64,000 nucleotides of DNA from Silene latifolia (Eukaryota; Streptophyta; Magnoliopsida; Caryophyllales; Caryophyllaceae), in NCBI RefSeq assembly GCF_048544455.1, contig NC_133526.1:7828001-7892000 (forward strand), in the 5' to 3' direction. Numbering within the stretch: position 1 is the stretch's first letter; every line of letters starts with the position of its first letter. The notes under the pieces were generated by a model. That model did not search any database. It had not been told where the DNA came from and saw nothing but the letters and a program-made list of their open reading frames with translations. Shown piece by piece: positions 49,592 through 60,289 of this stretch. The position numbers and the translations under genes were made by a program.

Positions 49592-51945
49592 TCACATAAT
49601 CGAGCAGCCAGTTGCGTTCTCATCACTAAAGAAATGTGTTGCACGATCAATTACAATTGGTCCATACCCGTACCCGTAAGCATATTGATACCGGTATCCC
49701 TCAGCATCATATGGCACCTTCTCGCCACCTTTGGTACCGCCACCGCCACCACTGTTGTTTTCCTGCTTCTTTTCACCATCTCCTCCATCTTTCTTGTCTT
49801 TCTGATTTTTCTTCTCAGGGACAATCTCTACTGGTTTCTTCAGTTTTTTGTTTATGCTCTCTACCATCTGCTTCCCATCCACTTTCCCCTTCACTGTCAC
49901 CAAGTCCTTCTCCTTGTCAATGTTCACCTCATACACCCCTATACACAAGTTTCACCGTCACAGTGGCGTAGTCAGCGGGCGCGAAAAATTTTCAACGGAG
50001 GCAAAAGGGTAATATTATAAGTAGACCTATACTCGGGCCGGGATATGTTTGACCTGGACCAGGCCCGAGGCGGGCCACAAGCGGGTCGGGCTGACGGGCC
50101 TTGCCAATTTATTTTTATTCCTTATCGTTTTTGTTAAAATGGCAGGTCAAGGCCGGGCTAGAACTTTAGGACCGGGCCCGGGGCCAGGGCAAGCCACGAC
50201 CGAGCCGGGTCAGGCCAAGTTTCATAAAATAACGGGTCAAGGCGAGGCGGGGCGGGTCAGCCCGTGCTGATAGCCCGCTCTAATTATAAGGGGTCTCAAA
50301 AATTTCGAAAATTTGAACTAAAAATTTCAAAAATTTTAAACGTCAGCGGGGCGGCCGCCCTACTAGCCCCCCTCGCTCCACAAGACCACCACTGCCGTCA
50401 CATTGGCGTGCTCTAAGATTTCAGAAATTGTACTAATTCTAAGTCACCAAAATAGAATAAGAATCTCAAGTTTTTGAAAATAAACATTTCAGACCTTTGT
50501 GAGAGGAGAGAGCTTTGTAGGTCTTCTCACAACAACCTGTACAGTGGCATTGGATCTTGAGTATGACAGTAGCTATAGGAAGCTGCAGGCAAAACCATAG
50601 CAAGTATTATGAAAACAGTAAATCAAGGGTATTAATATTTAATGCTACAAGGCAGTAAAAACACGAGTACAACCGTCGTACATGAGAATTACTTGTAAGT
50701 TGTAACATCGGAGTCATAAATTACTTGCAACATTTTGAATGAATGAAAGAAAAGTGGTCAAAATAATCAGCCTTGAATTTATAAATATAATGAATCAATT
50801 TCAAAATAAATACCCAACAATTTAATGAATTACATAAATTCTTAGACCAATTAATTAACAACCTCAATTATACCCAAAATGGTCAAAATTTAACGGATGA
50901 ATGAATTGTTCCAGGGTTTGTGAAAACCCTGGAAATTAATGAACTTGAACAATTAAATTAAATTAAAATTAAATATTAATACCTCTTTCTCTTTGGGCTT
51001 CTTATCATCAGCTGGTTTGTTATTGTCCTTCTTTTGATCGTCTTTTTTTGGAGGTTTAGGAGATATGAGTTCCGCCATTTTCGACAATTTCTTCTTCAAA
51101 TGTTCTGTGACTTTTACAGCATCAATATTCTTCTTGGCAACAATCTTCACCGTGGTTTCGCCTTCGAAACTCACCGTATGAACACCTATTCCATGATTCA
51201 CAACATAATCCCCAAATTTGTTAGCCATATTATATTATTATACCAATTTTCAACAATGTTAACCCACTCATTTCATTTTCCACTTTACAAAACTCCAATT
51301 TCCTAGTACGGCCATTATTTCCCCTTTCGATTTCGATTTTACTGTAAATAATAACAATTCATTAAAAATTTTATTTTGATTTTGTTTTATGGCTTGATTA
51401 AAGCATAAAAATTACAAAACAGAAATATTATCAAAAATAGAACAAAAACAGGAATATTATCAAAAATAGAACAAAAACAGAGTTTTATAAAAGGAAAAAT
51501 TACGAATATTAGTCACATTAATCGTTGAAATTGAAGAACACGGTCAGATTAAAGCATAAAAATTATAAAACAGAAATATTATCAGAAATAGAAGAAAAAC
51601 AGAGTTTTAAAAAAGGAAAAATTACTAATATTAATCACATTATTCGTTGAAATTAAGGAACTACGAAACTTGTACACATTGATCAACATCTTCTTTTGTG
51701 TACCATAACCACATAAAAATCAACAACACGGAATCATCAACAACCTGAAAAACAGAGTTTTCACCCAAAAAAAGTACGGAAAAGGAACAGAGTGAAGAAC
51801 TACCAGAAAAGGAAAGAAGGCACTTCCGAATTCTCTGAGTGCAACCTTCGCAGTGTCGATCAACCTTCAGAACGATGTTCAAGTAGTCACCGCCTCCGCC
51901 TTTCTCTCCACCGCCGCCGTTGTTGTTGTTGCCGCCGTTGTTGTT

Positions 51946-51978
<33 letters not shown>

Positions 51979-52117
51979 ATCTCCACCGGAATTTGAACCG
52001 TTTTTCTTTCCCTACGAAAACAGAAAGGTTATATTTATATAGAAAAAAACAATAATAAAAATAAAAAATGATGAATGAAATGAAAAAAATACGAGTAGTG
52101 AATAATACCTTGGCCAT
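49592..52117 (-). CDS. HIPP: Heavy-metal-associated isoprenylated plant protein (HIPP), two HMA domains
   Basis: Minus-strand exons: 52109-52117 (only ATG GCC AAG), 51804-52011, 50983-51185, 50495-50582 and 49592-49938, joining in frame to 284 residues. The N-terminus is a run of about 14 Asn, then Gly/Asn repeats. HMA domain 1 starts DYLNIVLKVDRHCEGC (metal-binding Cys57/Cys60). HMA domain 2 starts ATVILKIQCHCTGC (Cys154/Cys157). Lys-rich linkers follow each domain. The chain ends CSIM, a CaaX box for farnesylation, after a Tyr/Gly-rich stretch. HIPPs bind metals and sit on membranes or in nuclei through the lipid anchor. All introns are GT-AG. Which HIPP number applies cannot be told. Confidence 0.9.
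49960..50420. repeat. GC-rich repeat insertion in HIPP intron 4
   Basis: The outer repeat starts cagtggcgtagtcagcgg, continues after 50285 (ggggtctcaaaaatttcg) and ends near 50400. It is interrupted by a block of gggccggg / caggcccgaggcgggcc words (50031-50283). The arrangement looks nested. The families are not recognised. Confidence 0.45.
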
Positions 52118-53403
52118 TGTTAGAAGAATCTAGAGAAATTGGAAGAAAAATGGTGAATTATGGTGAGAGGGTTTTGTGAAGGGTTTAAGAGGAAAGTGGG
52201 AGGAAAAAGAGAGAGAAAGAGCAGAAATATTAGTGGGGAGGAAGAAGGAGGAGGAGACTGATGCAGTATTTGTTGTTGTTGTTGCAGTAATGAGTACGGG
52301 AGTGAGTTTGTCGTTTCGTTGGTCTTTGTGTATTTTTGGACTGACTTGTTCTCTACGGATTTTGTTTTATGACGCGCTCCCCTTTCTCTACTTCCTTCAT
52401 TCCCCTATTTCTCCACATTTCGCATTATGTCTCTAGTAATGTTGTAAGACGATTTTGTATAAATTTATCGTAAAGTAGTGATAGGGTGTCATCTTAAATT
52501 GGGTGTTACACTTTTACATGCATTCTTAATTGAAAGGTTCTCACTTACCCCATGTGAGAGGTTGGTGCCCAATTTGAGTGTCATTCGGTGACGTCCTTTC
52601 ATTTTCCTTTATTGTAAAAAGGATTTGGTAATAATTAGTTTTATCCATTAAAAATTAATGTAAAACCGTGTTAGATAAACGTAACTCTTTGTATGGAGGA
52701 AATGTGTGCTTTTATTAGATGGCGAAAATAATATTGATGGAAATAAAAATAAGAAAAAAAATATTATTTTATTATTAAGTCAACACTATCAAGTTAAATT
52801 TTAATTCTATTGAATTTAACATATAATCAATAGGCATTAAGATATGATGAATTTGGTAAATCTTAACAAATTTAGTAATTCATTCAATTGATGTTGAAAA
52901 TGAACACTTTATTCTAGAGTAGCATTGTTCATGATTTATATCATGTACTCCGTAGTTAACACTAGGAATAGATTCATATAACATGATCAAGGAACAATAG
53001 TATTAAGATTTGAAAATTAAGTGAGTTGGATATAGATTAAAATCTAGAGGGATAAAGGACCATCTGTCCCACTTTTGTGTTCCATTGTGTGTGTCACACA
53101 ACTTATATTTTGACACATCATTTGTGGCAAAATATAATATATATATTAATTTGTTGATCTATCAAAATGTAAAATGGGAAAAATGATCCTCACTAATAAA
53201 GTAGTAATGTAATAGAGTAAATTTTACGATCTTAGGTACTTACATGAAGAATAACACCTAAAACCATATTAGTGCATGGGAAAGGGTCCCCCACACACCC
53301 CATGTGAGAGGGTGGCGCCCAAATTTTAATACGACATTAAGACTAAAATCCTACAACATTAAGACAATTTTATCATTTGAATTTATAAACATAGAATTTT
53401 AAC
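52118..53403. other. HIPP promoter and AT-rich intergenic DNA
   Basis: The first 300 bp hold the HIPP upstream region; no clear TATA box was chosen. Further on, words such as accccatgtgagagg recur at 52547 and 53297, and aacatgatcaaggaacaata at 52981 recurs at 53751. No coding exon was found. Confidence 0.35.
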
Positions 53404-54265
53404 ACGATGGGAATCAATAACACCTAGAACCATATTAGTGCAAAATCGATGAAAGGTTAATCGTAACACTTTCGAGAAAATTGTTCCATTCATTATCTAT
53501 ATAGTTTTCTGCAAATGCTTCTTTCTCAAAGAAACAAGATTTTTGAGAGTTTACTTTCTTCAAAGCCAACAACATTAACCACAAATCCAAGTTGTTCGAA
53601 ATACAGATGCACGTTAGATTACAAACATTAGATTACAAAATACATCATTTTCAATCTAAAACCCGTGTATTTTTCGAGTAAAAAATGCATTTTTTACACG
53701 AAAAATACACTAGTTATTACAAGTTGAGAGTAAAACCCGTGCTTCAATTTAACATGATCAAGGAACAATAGTATTAAGATTTAAAAATCAAGTGAATTTA
53801 GGATATAGATTAAAATTTAAAGGGATAAAGTAATGTAATAGAGTAAATTTTACGATCTTAGGTACTTAGAAGCATTTTAACACGATTTACAGATGGTAAT
53901 AGAATTTAGTCTTAATGTTTTAGGATTTTACACGTTTATCATCTGGATTTGTAAACAGCGAATTTTAAAACGATGAGAATCAATAACACCTAGAACCATA
54001 TTAGTGCAAAATCGATTTTAATCGTATATTTTGCCAAAAAAAAAAAAAAAAAAGCACTTTTGAGAAAATGGTTCCATTCATTATCTATATAGTCTTCTGC
54101 AAATGCCTTTCTTTCTCAAAGTAACAAGAGTTTTGAGAGTTGTACTTCTTTCTCCAAAGCCAACAACATTAAGCACAAATTCAAGTTGTTGGAAAAAAAG
54201 ATGCACATTAGATTACAGTACAACATTAGATCGAAAAATACATCATTCTCAATCTAAAACCCGTG
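53404..54265. repeat. Diverged tandem duplication, two units of about 280-300 bp
   Basis: Unit 1 (53404-53675) and unit 2 (53963-54265) share gaatcaataacacctagaac, catattagtgcaaaatcgat, ttccattcattatctatata, aaagccaacaacattaa and aatctaaaacccgtg. The spacer repeats acatgatcaaggaacaata from further upstream, so the duplication may extend to about 52980. A poly-A run sits in unit 2 near 54035. Confidence 0.8.
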
Positions 54266-54467
54266 TAGTAAAACCCGTGCTTCATTTATTAACTTTATAT
54301 TTTTAAAGCAATCAGTTTATTAACTTAGAGGGCAGGAAAAGAAATATTATACAAGAATGAATTGTTTTGCTTTTAAATCCTTGATTTTGCAGCTTGAACA
54401 CACACTTCCCACTTACATATCAGCTGCAAGAAAGCTTCAACATAACAGCAGGCACAAATGCAGGACA

Positions 54468-56202
54468 TCATAACTTAGACCGTGATCTCTCGATGAGCTC
54501 TCGTCTGAGAAGCTTTCCAGCAGCTGACTTTGGGATACTGCTCAAAAATATAACCTTCCTTATCCTCTTGTAAGGCGCAACCTGTATCAATGAAAACAAT
54601 CCATGATCATTTTGAAACAATGATGTAGTTGATGAAGCAGTGGTCAGTCGATATGACTCATGCGAGTTTGTCTATGAAGAAGCACCAAAATGCCGTATCT
54701 TTTCTTATGGGGTTGTCCCACAAGCGCAAAAAAAAAAGTCGTCTCTGAGGTAATGTTGTCGTTGTTGTTGGACGAGTACTGACTTAAAGCTAAAGAGGGT
54801 GATGTACTCTACCTGGTCTGCAACAAATTTGATCACATCGTCTTCCTTAAGGGAACTTTGTGGTGATCGAACAACATATGCAATTGGAACTTCACCTGCA
54901 TCGTCATCAGGTAAACTGCCAACAGGAAGAAGGATCAATGATTGGTTAACAAAATGCCTAGTCTTCCATATATAGGCCAGTACGTAGATTACAGAAAGGT
55001 GTTTTGTAGCAATGACTTACGGAACTACAGCCGCGTCTAATAATTCAGGATGGGATATAAGAACATCTTCAAGCTCTGCTGGCGCAACCTGAAGAAAAAC
55101 AAGATCATAATGTTTATTCAAACGAAACTGAATTTCTAACTGAAAAAATGTAAGTAATAGTTTTTTTAGGAGGTTGTGTATGTGTGCGCGCGCTATTTAC
55201 GAAACTTGGTGAGAATTGGACCTGATAGCCTTTGTATTTGGCAAGTAAAAGTGAAGATGTAGAAACATGACTACAAAATCAGACAGCATGCAATGATGCA
55301 AATAAGCGACAAAACCAATTCTAGTTACTTTCATTCCGAAGTACCTGATAGCCTTTGTATTTGATAAGCTCCTTAAGTCTGTCAACCACATACAGTTTCC
55401 CTTCTTCGTCAAAATACCCAAGATCCCCGGTGTGCAACCACCTTTGACCATCAACTGTTGACTTCGTGGCTTGAGCATTGTTTAAATAACCTGTTGATTG
55501 ACAGTACGTCAAGTTTTTATTTGGGCGGAAAAATTTCTAACTCAAGTACACATACATTTACCACACTTCAAATTGAGGCGTAATTTCTGGAGATCGAAGA
55601 GATTACAAAAACAACTTCAAGGTGTATGTTATGTTATAGATAAGCGATTCCAATTCCGCTGCACTATAGTTCACCATTTTAAGTTTTTAACAGTCAACTC
55701 TAGTTCTGAGAATTGCTATACATCATATACTTAAATACTTGCTCAGGCTTAAAAAACTACAGTTGCCGATTTCAGTATTACATAGTTCCAGGATAACTGC
55801 ATTTATCTGGAAGAAATGTTTTCAGGCAACCGGGCATAGTTATATGAAAAACTGCAGAATATTTCAGTAATGAAAATCATACCTTCCATGATATTAGGCC
55901 CACGAACCCATACTTCACCGAGTTGTTTGGGAGGAAGAGGCTTCAGTGTGCCTACGTCAACTATCTTAGCTTCAAGTTCTGGGACCAATAACCCAGATGA
56001 ACCAGAATTCCGAGCACCAAGCTTTGGGTGTTCCAAACTTATCATTCCACATGTTTCTGTCATGCCATAACCCTGAAAGTATTACACAAAAATGGGTGCT
56101 TAAGCAATCAAATTTTAATCCAAGTAACAAGATCAGAAATTACTTCAGAGAATGACCAACTGATTATGGCCCTAAACTCTGAAATCTGAAATAACCGGTT
56201 TC

Positions 56203-56243
<41 letters not shown>

Positions 56244-57464
56244 AAGAGCCTTAATCCCAAAATGATTTGGGGTCGGCTGACATTCATCGTTTGCATTCTA
56301 GATCACAAAGAAAAATCTGTTCCACCACCGAGTTATGAGTTCAGTATTGCCAATTGGACCTAGAATAATACAATCGTCCTCCAATTATCGCGTCTCAAAG
56401 ACTAAAGAACAAAAGAACTCTGAAGCAATAAGCCAACATCAGAAAAGCAACTCAGCAAATGGAAAATTTACCTGCAGAATCCAAGCATGAGGCAATTTTT
56501 TCGAGCATTCAGACATAATCTCCTTTCCAAGAGGAGCAGCCCCGGAACCAATTTGCTTCAAAGACGACAGATCATACTTATTAACCGCGCTGTGCTTAAC
56601 CAAAGCAAGCACTACAGGAGGAACAACCCACAAATGTGTAATCCTATACTTCTCAATAGCTTTCAACATCAGTTCCAAATCAAATTTAGCCATTGTAACT
56701 ACAGCATTACCTATCTGCAGTTGAGAGTACAGAATGACAGACAATCCAAAAACATGAAACATTGGAATTACACAGATGAACACATAGTCCATTTCACCTT
56801 CATTTACTTGATCAGTCGTAACCATAATCGCGGCCGTGATAAAATTTCTATGACTCAGAATTACACCCTTACTAACACCAGTTGTACCTGATGAATACAA
56901 CAGTGCAGCTGTATCAGTCTGTCTGATCAAAACCTTAGGTAAATCTACCTCAACCCCATTTACCAAATCACTAAAATAAACTAATTTATTACTATTAATA
57001 TTACCCTTTGACCCTATGATCAATGCAGGCAAGTTAAGATGGTTGACTTTATCCCATAATTCTGGGACTGTAACAATCAATTTTGGCTTACAGTCATTAA
57101 CTTGTTTGTTAATCTCAGAAACAGTATAAACAGGATTAACAGTAGTAGCAATTGCACCAGTAGCAATAATACCCAGAAAAATAACAGGATATTGGAATGA
57201 ATTCGGAGCGAAAATGAGAACAACATCTCCTTTATTAATACCCATGTTGATAATTCCATGGGAAACCTTAGCAACCATGGATTTAAGCTGGGAAAAATTC
57301 AAAACTTGTCCAGAATCAGAATCAATTAAAGCAGGTTTATTAGATAAAGAAGAAATGTTTCTGAACAGAAATGAGACCATACTTAAATTAGGGTCTTTAG
57401 GGAAGTTTAAAGATGGTCTTAGTGATCTGTAAATTCCATCTCTTCCAAACCCAGAAAGCTCCAT
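54468..57464 (-). CDS. 4CLL7: Peroxisomal 4-coumarate:CoA ligase-like acyl-CoA synthetase
   Basis: Minus-strand exons: 56472-57464, 55883-56072, 55345-55490, 55021-55088, 54813-54915 and 54468-54581, joining in frame to 537 residues, the usual size. The adenylate-forming signature [10 protein letters not shown] lies at 191-200, then [18 protein letters not shown] (4CL box II position), the hinge [14 protein letters not shown] and the catalytic-lysine region [13 protein letters not shown]. It ends SRSKL; SKL is a type 1 peroxisome targeting signal. It most resembles, from memory, Arabidopsis At4g05160 (4CLL7), which activates fatty or jasmonate-precursor acids with ATP and CoA; it is probably not a true lignin 4CL. 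All introns are GT-AG. A (ttg)n-tailed SINE end lies in intron 1, inverted. Confidence 0.92.
56195..56295 (-). mobile_element. SINE 3' end with (caa)n, inverted, in 4CLL7 intron 1
   Basis: About 13 caa units (56203-56241) are followed by gagccttaatcccaaaat, gatttggggtcggctgac, the exact inverse of the element end at 26745-26815. It is therefore a second copy on the minus strand. Confidence 0.65.
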
Positions 57465-57810
57465 TGTTGTTGATTTGGGAATTGATAAGGAAATTCAAGT
57501 TTTAATTTGTGTAAATGAATGAATGTTAAGATCTGTGGATCACGTGGGATAAGGATGTATAATTTAAAGACGCTACTGCACTAGGCGCCAATACTCCATG
57601 CAGCTCATGCCTCCAATTTGCCTGTTTTTAAATCAATTTCTTTTTTCCAAGTCTTCGCAAGATAATTACATTCTTTTAATCAACGATTTCTCTCATTAAA
57701 AACGGGCATTATCCGTCATAAATTGAAGATGAATAGTACGCCTATCAAAATATCATAAATGGAAGGGCAAGTGTAATGCTCCATTTAATCCTCACTTGAT
57801 TTACCACTTA
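57465..57810 (-). promoter_or_regulatory. Upstream region of the acyl-CoA ligase gene
   Basis: It covers the probable leader and promoter of the gene on the minus strand. No clear TATA box was chosen. The word cacgtggga (57542-57550) contains CACGTG, a G-box core, about 80 bp from the start codon; this could be regulatory but is unproven. Confidence 0.35.
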
Positions 57811-57948
57811 CTCCCTCTGTCCCGGTCATTTGTTGTCCTTTTTCATATTAGGGTATCTCAATGAATTGTTGTCATTTCTATTTTAAAAATGAACTTAATG
57901 AGAAATTTGATCATTTACATTCAATTTGTTTCACCTGTCATTTAATAA

Positions 57949-58644
57949 CTAGTTTAGATCTCGTGCAAATGCACGGTATTTTAAATTGTTTAAATTGTAT
58001 TAATATATAGAAATTAGCATTATTAATAATTACACTTTAAATTTATTGTTAGGGTCTACAATATTGATGTGTTCTATTAATTATTATAAGATAGAAAAGC
58101 GAAAACTTGAGGACAATATTACATACGAAAAATCAAAATATCATTATATTTACTAATTTTAATAAAAACTGTGTTTTTGGTGTTGTATATTAGGGAGATT
58201 TTCGTATTTTATAAAATTACACTAATTAGTATTTCGGCTACGTATTTTTCAAATAAGAGACGAAGATAATTGTGATGGAGAAAATTATTTAATATAATAA
58301 TTAAAATAAAAATGGTTAAAATGTGATGATGATGATGATGATGACGACGACGACGACGACGACAATAATAAGAGTAAAATATATACTCCTAGTAATCTTA
58401 CAAACTGACATATATCATGAAATATATCATACGTAAAATATATGGTAGTCTATATTTCTCTACCAATATTGAGAAATAAGAATTACTCGTATAAAGTAGG
58501 CCAACATTTGTATAGAATAAATAAAAGTTTAAGCCCAATATTTTAGAATAATCAAACTTATTTACTATTAAGGCCCCATTTGTAGTTAAGGGTGATTTGA
58601 GCGGGAAAACTCCTAGTTTCACCTATTTATTTAGTAAATAGGGA
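57949..58644 (-). mobile_element. Non-autonomous Helitron-like element inserted in the Stowaway MITE
   Basis: Read on the minus strand, the 3' end has the hairpin cgtgca...tgcacg (57962-57975), then about 10 nt and CTAG (57949-57952) followed by T. The other end starts at about ttccctatttac beside an A. Insertion between A and T without target duplication, a hairpin and a CTAG end are Helitron hallmarks. It has no Rep/helicase ORF and is about 0.7 kb. Confidence 0.6.
58325..58363. repeat. Compound microsatellite (gat)n(gac)n
   Basis: About six gat units are followed by about seven gac units, inside the Helitron-like insertion. Confidence 0.85.
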
Positions 58645-58718
58645 ATTGGCTCAATCCTTCTTTCTTGGTCTTTGTACCAAAACAAAAGGACAATAATTAA
58701 CCGTGACAAAGGAAGTAC

Positions 58719-59160
58719 ATATTATGAGAAAGAGACTATCCGTAAAATAGTCCGTCTTGAGAATCTTTGTTTAGTCAATTAGTAACCAACTATTAAATGA
58801 CGACGACTTTTCGGTGCGGACGCCGAATTTGCCTTCAAGGAAAGTGCCCACAAAAGTACCAACTACCAAGTATGGATAAAGGAAAGTAGCAACGAGATGG
58901 TGATAGTAAGGATGAGATTATTATTAAGACTTTTCGCATCAACTTTTTATTAATTTTTATTATTTTTTTATTTAAAGCCACATTAAATTTTATGGGATGC
59001 TATAACACCACGAATGAAAGTGTTAGTACCACGAAATTTGTTGGTGGGTGAATAGTAAAGATTCTTCTATTTACTCTATCAATGTCGTGGCATTAACAAA
59101 AAACTCCGTGGAAATATAAACTTTCAATTTTATACATCATCTATCAGATTTACCTCATAC
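58719..59160. other. Intergenic stretch without recognised gene
   Basis: No gene. The words taacaccacgaatgaaagtg (59001) and gtcgtggcattaac (59084) form a weak inverted pair that could be an old MITE. Confidence 0.3.
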
Positions 59161-59164
59161 TAGT

Positions 59165-59345
59165 TTCAGTTAGTCTTGCTGAAGACGGGTCGGAGCAAGT
59201 GACGGGTAATGTCACTCACAAAACAGATAGGGGGGACAAGGTGGGGGCACTCTCATGTGCTTCCCTCTCTCCTCTATTTGGGTCATTTGTGAGAGAAAAT
59301 GGTATCCGTCACTCCAAAGTGACGGATACGTGCCGTCTTCAATGA
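59165..59345. mobile_element. Small MITE-like repeat (aagacgg ends)
   Basis: The left end tgaagacgggtcggagcaag and the right end acgtgccgtcttca are inverted, with gtgacgggta / agtgacggatac inside. About 170 bp, with no coding potential. Confidence 0.5.
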
Positions 59346-59356
59346 GATTTTGTGTA

Positions 59357-59390
59357 CTAGTTTTACACCCGTGCAAAAAATGCACGGGTC
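59357..59390 (-). mobile_element. Helitron-like 3' terminus
   Basis: On the minus strand it reads hairpin cccgtgca...tgcacggg (59368-59388), then seven nt and CTAG (59357-59360) followed by T. This is the classic Helitron 3' end. The element would extend to the right; its 5' end was not found. Confidence 0.5.
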
Positions 59391-59423
59391 ATAATAACAG
59401 GCGCTATTATAATATCGGAATTT

Positions 59424-60285
59424 ATTTTCGCAGTACACTTTACTCATTTCAGTACTTTTTTCATCAAACTTTCCATTTGTCTACCCTTGACTAAAAACCA
59501 TTAAACCTAAATCTCTCTACCTTCTCTCGATGATTGAAACTTAACCTTCTCCAACCACTTCAAATTTCTTCAATTCTTCACCTACGAATAATTATTCAAT
59601 AAGTATTCAATTCGTTAATCCTATAATAATTATTAATTTGACTCTTTTTTATAATTTTGTTCCTTTTTTTTAAAATTAGGGTTTATGTCTAAATTAATTA
59701 AGAGCTAATGACTAATAAGTGTAGTATGGCGGATTTGTTGGTGTTGGTTACTTCAGCCAGTCATCGTTGGTCGTCCGCCGGCGTTGGAAAAGTGGTACGA
59801 TGGTGGGAGGATTTGGCTGTGTTGGATTGTTGGTTATCAATATAGTACGTGTGCATTATCAAATTAGTCAATGTAGTACATCAACAAAGTAGTACAGACT
59901 AAACAAATTGATAAAACAAGTCAGGTAATACATCAACGTAGTACAGTAGTTCACACCAACAATTCCTTATCACCATCAATCACCGGCCCACCACCGCAAC
60001 GGCTACGACTGCACCTTACCACGGTCTGTATGGTCGACCGGTCAATGGACTTCTTCGCTGACGACATAGCAATATAGCCGTCATAACTAATCACGGCGAA
60101 GTATAATGTGTACCCAACGCCCAAGCCACCACCCTCCGACAACCATTACAGTGCTTAATGTTTTGTTCATTAATAGTAAGTGGGTGAATTAGAAGATTAT
60201 GGGTAAGTGAAATGAGAGAGAATAGATTAGAGAGAGAAAATGAGAGGGGAAATGAGAAAGGTATAATGGTGACATTTCTATCACC
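59424..60285. mobile_element. Non-autonomous TIR transposon, copy B (right end lost)
   Basis: The left end attttcgcagtacactttac matches copy A at 40183, as do tcaaactttccatttgtcta and cttgactaaaaa. The right part keeps gagaaaggtataatggt, then joins retroelement sequence before the expected inverted end. The right terminus has therefore been removed by a deletion or rearrangement. Confidence 0.6.
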
Positions 60286-60289
60286 CGCA

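Larger units (their letters stand above)
57811..58718. mobile_element. Stowaway MITE split by an inserted element
   Basis: The left half (57811-57948) starts tactccctctgtcccggtca. The right half (about 58645-58718) begins ttggctcaatccttc and ends accgtgacaaaggaagtac. The break falls between catttaata and ttggctc, which are contiguous in intact copies such as 38828-39049. The intervening 0.7 kb is the Helitron-like insertion. Confidence 0.75.

Noticed and set aside
54118-54300. Open frame in the tandem duplicated region
   Set aside because: The homologous first unit does not keep the frame, so it is not under coding constraint.
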